Origin: an uncultured Psychroserpens sp.
Lineage (GTDB): Bacteria; Bacteroidota; Bacteroidia; Flavobacteriales; Flavobacteriaceae
Direction of reading: 5' to 3'
Assembly (NCBI RefSeq): GCF_947500255.1
Contig: NZ_CANMRL010000006.1
Span: 124,001 to 188,000, forward strand
Length of the DNA stretch: 64,000 bases
Shown piece by piece: positions 63,678 through 64,000 of the stretch. The notes under the pieces were generated by a model that was not told the origin of the DNA, ran no database searches, and was given only the letters and a program-made list of their open reading frames with translations. Both the position numbers and the translations under genes were made by a program. Each line of letters starts with the position of its first letter. Positions within the stretch are counted from its first letter, which is position 1.

Positions 63678-64000
63678 TATGACTCTAAAATGGTCTTTAT
63701 ATGTGGTTTGAAATAGTTTGGTCCTTTTAGTACTTTTCCATCTTCTCTATAAATAGGCTCACCATTCTCACCCAGCTTACTCATATTACTACGTTGAATT
63801 TCGTCAAACACTTCTTCTATTTTATGTTGGAGTCCGTGTTCTATAATAGTTCCGCATAAAATATACAACATATCGCCAAGTGCATCGGCTACTTCAACAA
63901 GGTCATTAGCATTAGCGGCTTCGAGATATTCCTCATTTTCTTCACGCATCAACTTATAACGCAACATGTTTTTATCAATCCCTAAATCGGCTTTGGGAGT
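63677..64000 (-). CDS. MazG-like nucleoside triphosphate pyrophosphohydrolase (cut by window end)
   Basis: The frame is open to the window edge and covers the last ~107 residues of a small all-alpha NTP pyrophosphohydrolase. The metal motif EENEEYLEAANANDLVEVADALGDMLYI carries the EExxE and ExxD pattern of MazG/HisE-like enzymes. The C-terminus GPNYFKPHIK is typical of the Bacteroidota members. Such enzymes remove pyrophosphate from NTPs, often as house-cleaning. An internal methionine at 63967 is not the start, since conserved sequence (TPKADLGIDKN) continues upstream. The true start is outside the window. Confidence 0.8.
   Translation of the reverse strand, partial: TPKADLGIDKNMLRYKLMREENEEYLEAANANDLVEVADALGDMLYILCGTIIEHGLQHKIEEVFDEIQRSNMSKLGENGEPIYREDGKVLKGPNYFKPHIKTILES

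Noticed and set aside
1-64000. tRNA, rRNA, insertion sequences, prophage and integrated elements
   Set aside because: No cloverleaf, rRNA stretch, transposase, integrase or attachment repeats were seen in any gene or intergenic gap.

Overview
This AT-rich window reads as chromosomal DNA of a marine-type Flavobacteriaceae bacterium (Bacteroidota). The signs are: secreted proteins ending in type IX secretion (T9SS) C-terminal domains; a fused hypoxanthine phosphoribosyltransferase-adenylate kinase; a PafA-type alkaline phosphatase; many lipoproteins with short Cys lipoboxes; almost no Shine-Dalgarno sequences; and -7 boxes of the Bacteroidota form TAnnTTTG. I see no phage, insertion sequence, CRISPR array, tRNA or rRNA. 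No stretch longer than 300 bases lacks a gene. The genus cannot be fixed from sequence alone.

Layout. 1-7004: edge of a polysaccharide-deacetylase-like gene, radC, a small run with DUF1569, PaiB-like and membrane proteins, an MFS transporter, the mpl murein-recycling ligase and small envelope proteins. 7198-13742: a 2032-residue alpha-2-macroglobulin with an intact thioester motif, then DoxX. 13791-17267 (minus): DinB-like, DUF4136, Obg and the Hpt-Adk fusion, with a three-way-junction structured RNA at 15015-15113. 17424-19060: purK-purE. 19235-23628: lipoprotein, M3 oligopeptidase, a putative LAS-fold peptidase and a T9SS cargo protein. 23681-27885: a GbsR/MarR regulator followed by membrane proteins, TIGR01777 and DUF2071 proteins, a sigma factor and a short zinc-finger protein. 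Three copies of the same 20-bp inverted repeat precede the first three genes. 27868-34284: UbiA-like membrane protein, gcvP, and a ketosynthase III / methyltransferase / glycosyltransferase operon. 34329-37694: a T9SS surface protein containing seven 108-113-residue units nearly identical at DNA level.

The most interesting region is 37842-49144. A sigma factor, a membrane-anchored TPR protein and a periplasmic-type nuclease lie on the minus strand. Diverging from them are a lipoprotein, a CHAT-TPR membrane protein, a VKOR-thioredoxin disulfide-forming protein, a C39-peptidase ABC exporter, an HlyD adaptor and a 71-residue precursor. The precursor has a double-glycine leader and a 49-residue core with six cysteines. 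I read the last four genes as a dedicated system that oxidises, cleaves and exports a disulfide-rich peptide. A 29-bp element is repeated upstream of both the exporter and the precursor.

49199-64000: PafA, an MlaE/MlaF pair, DUF389, mannose-1-phosphate guanylyltransferase, a SprT-like protease, a 1345-residue FG-GAP/UnbV/vanadium-haloperoxidase-like T9SS fusion, a second TIGR01777 protein, mnmD, a haem-motif lipoprotein, DUF4920, ilvE, and a MazG-like gene cut by the window end. Function calls rest on reading motifs in the translations; no database search was run.
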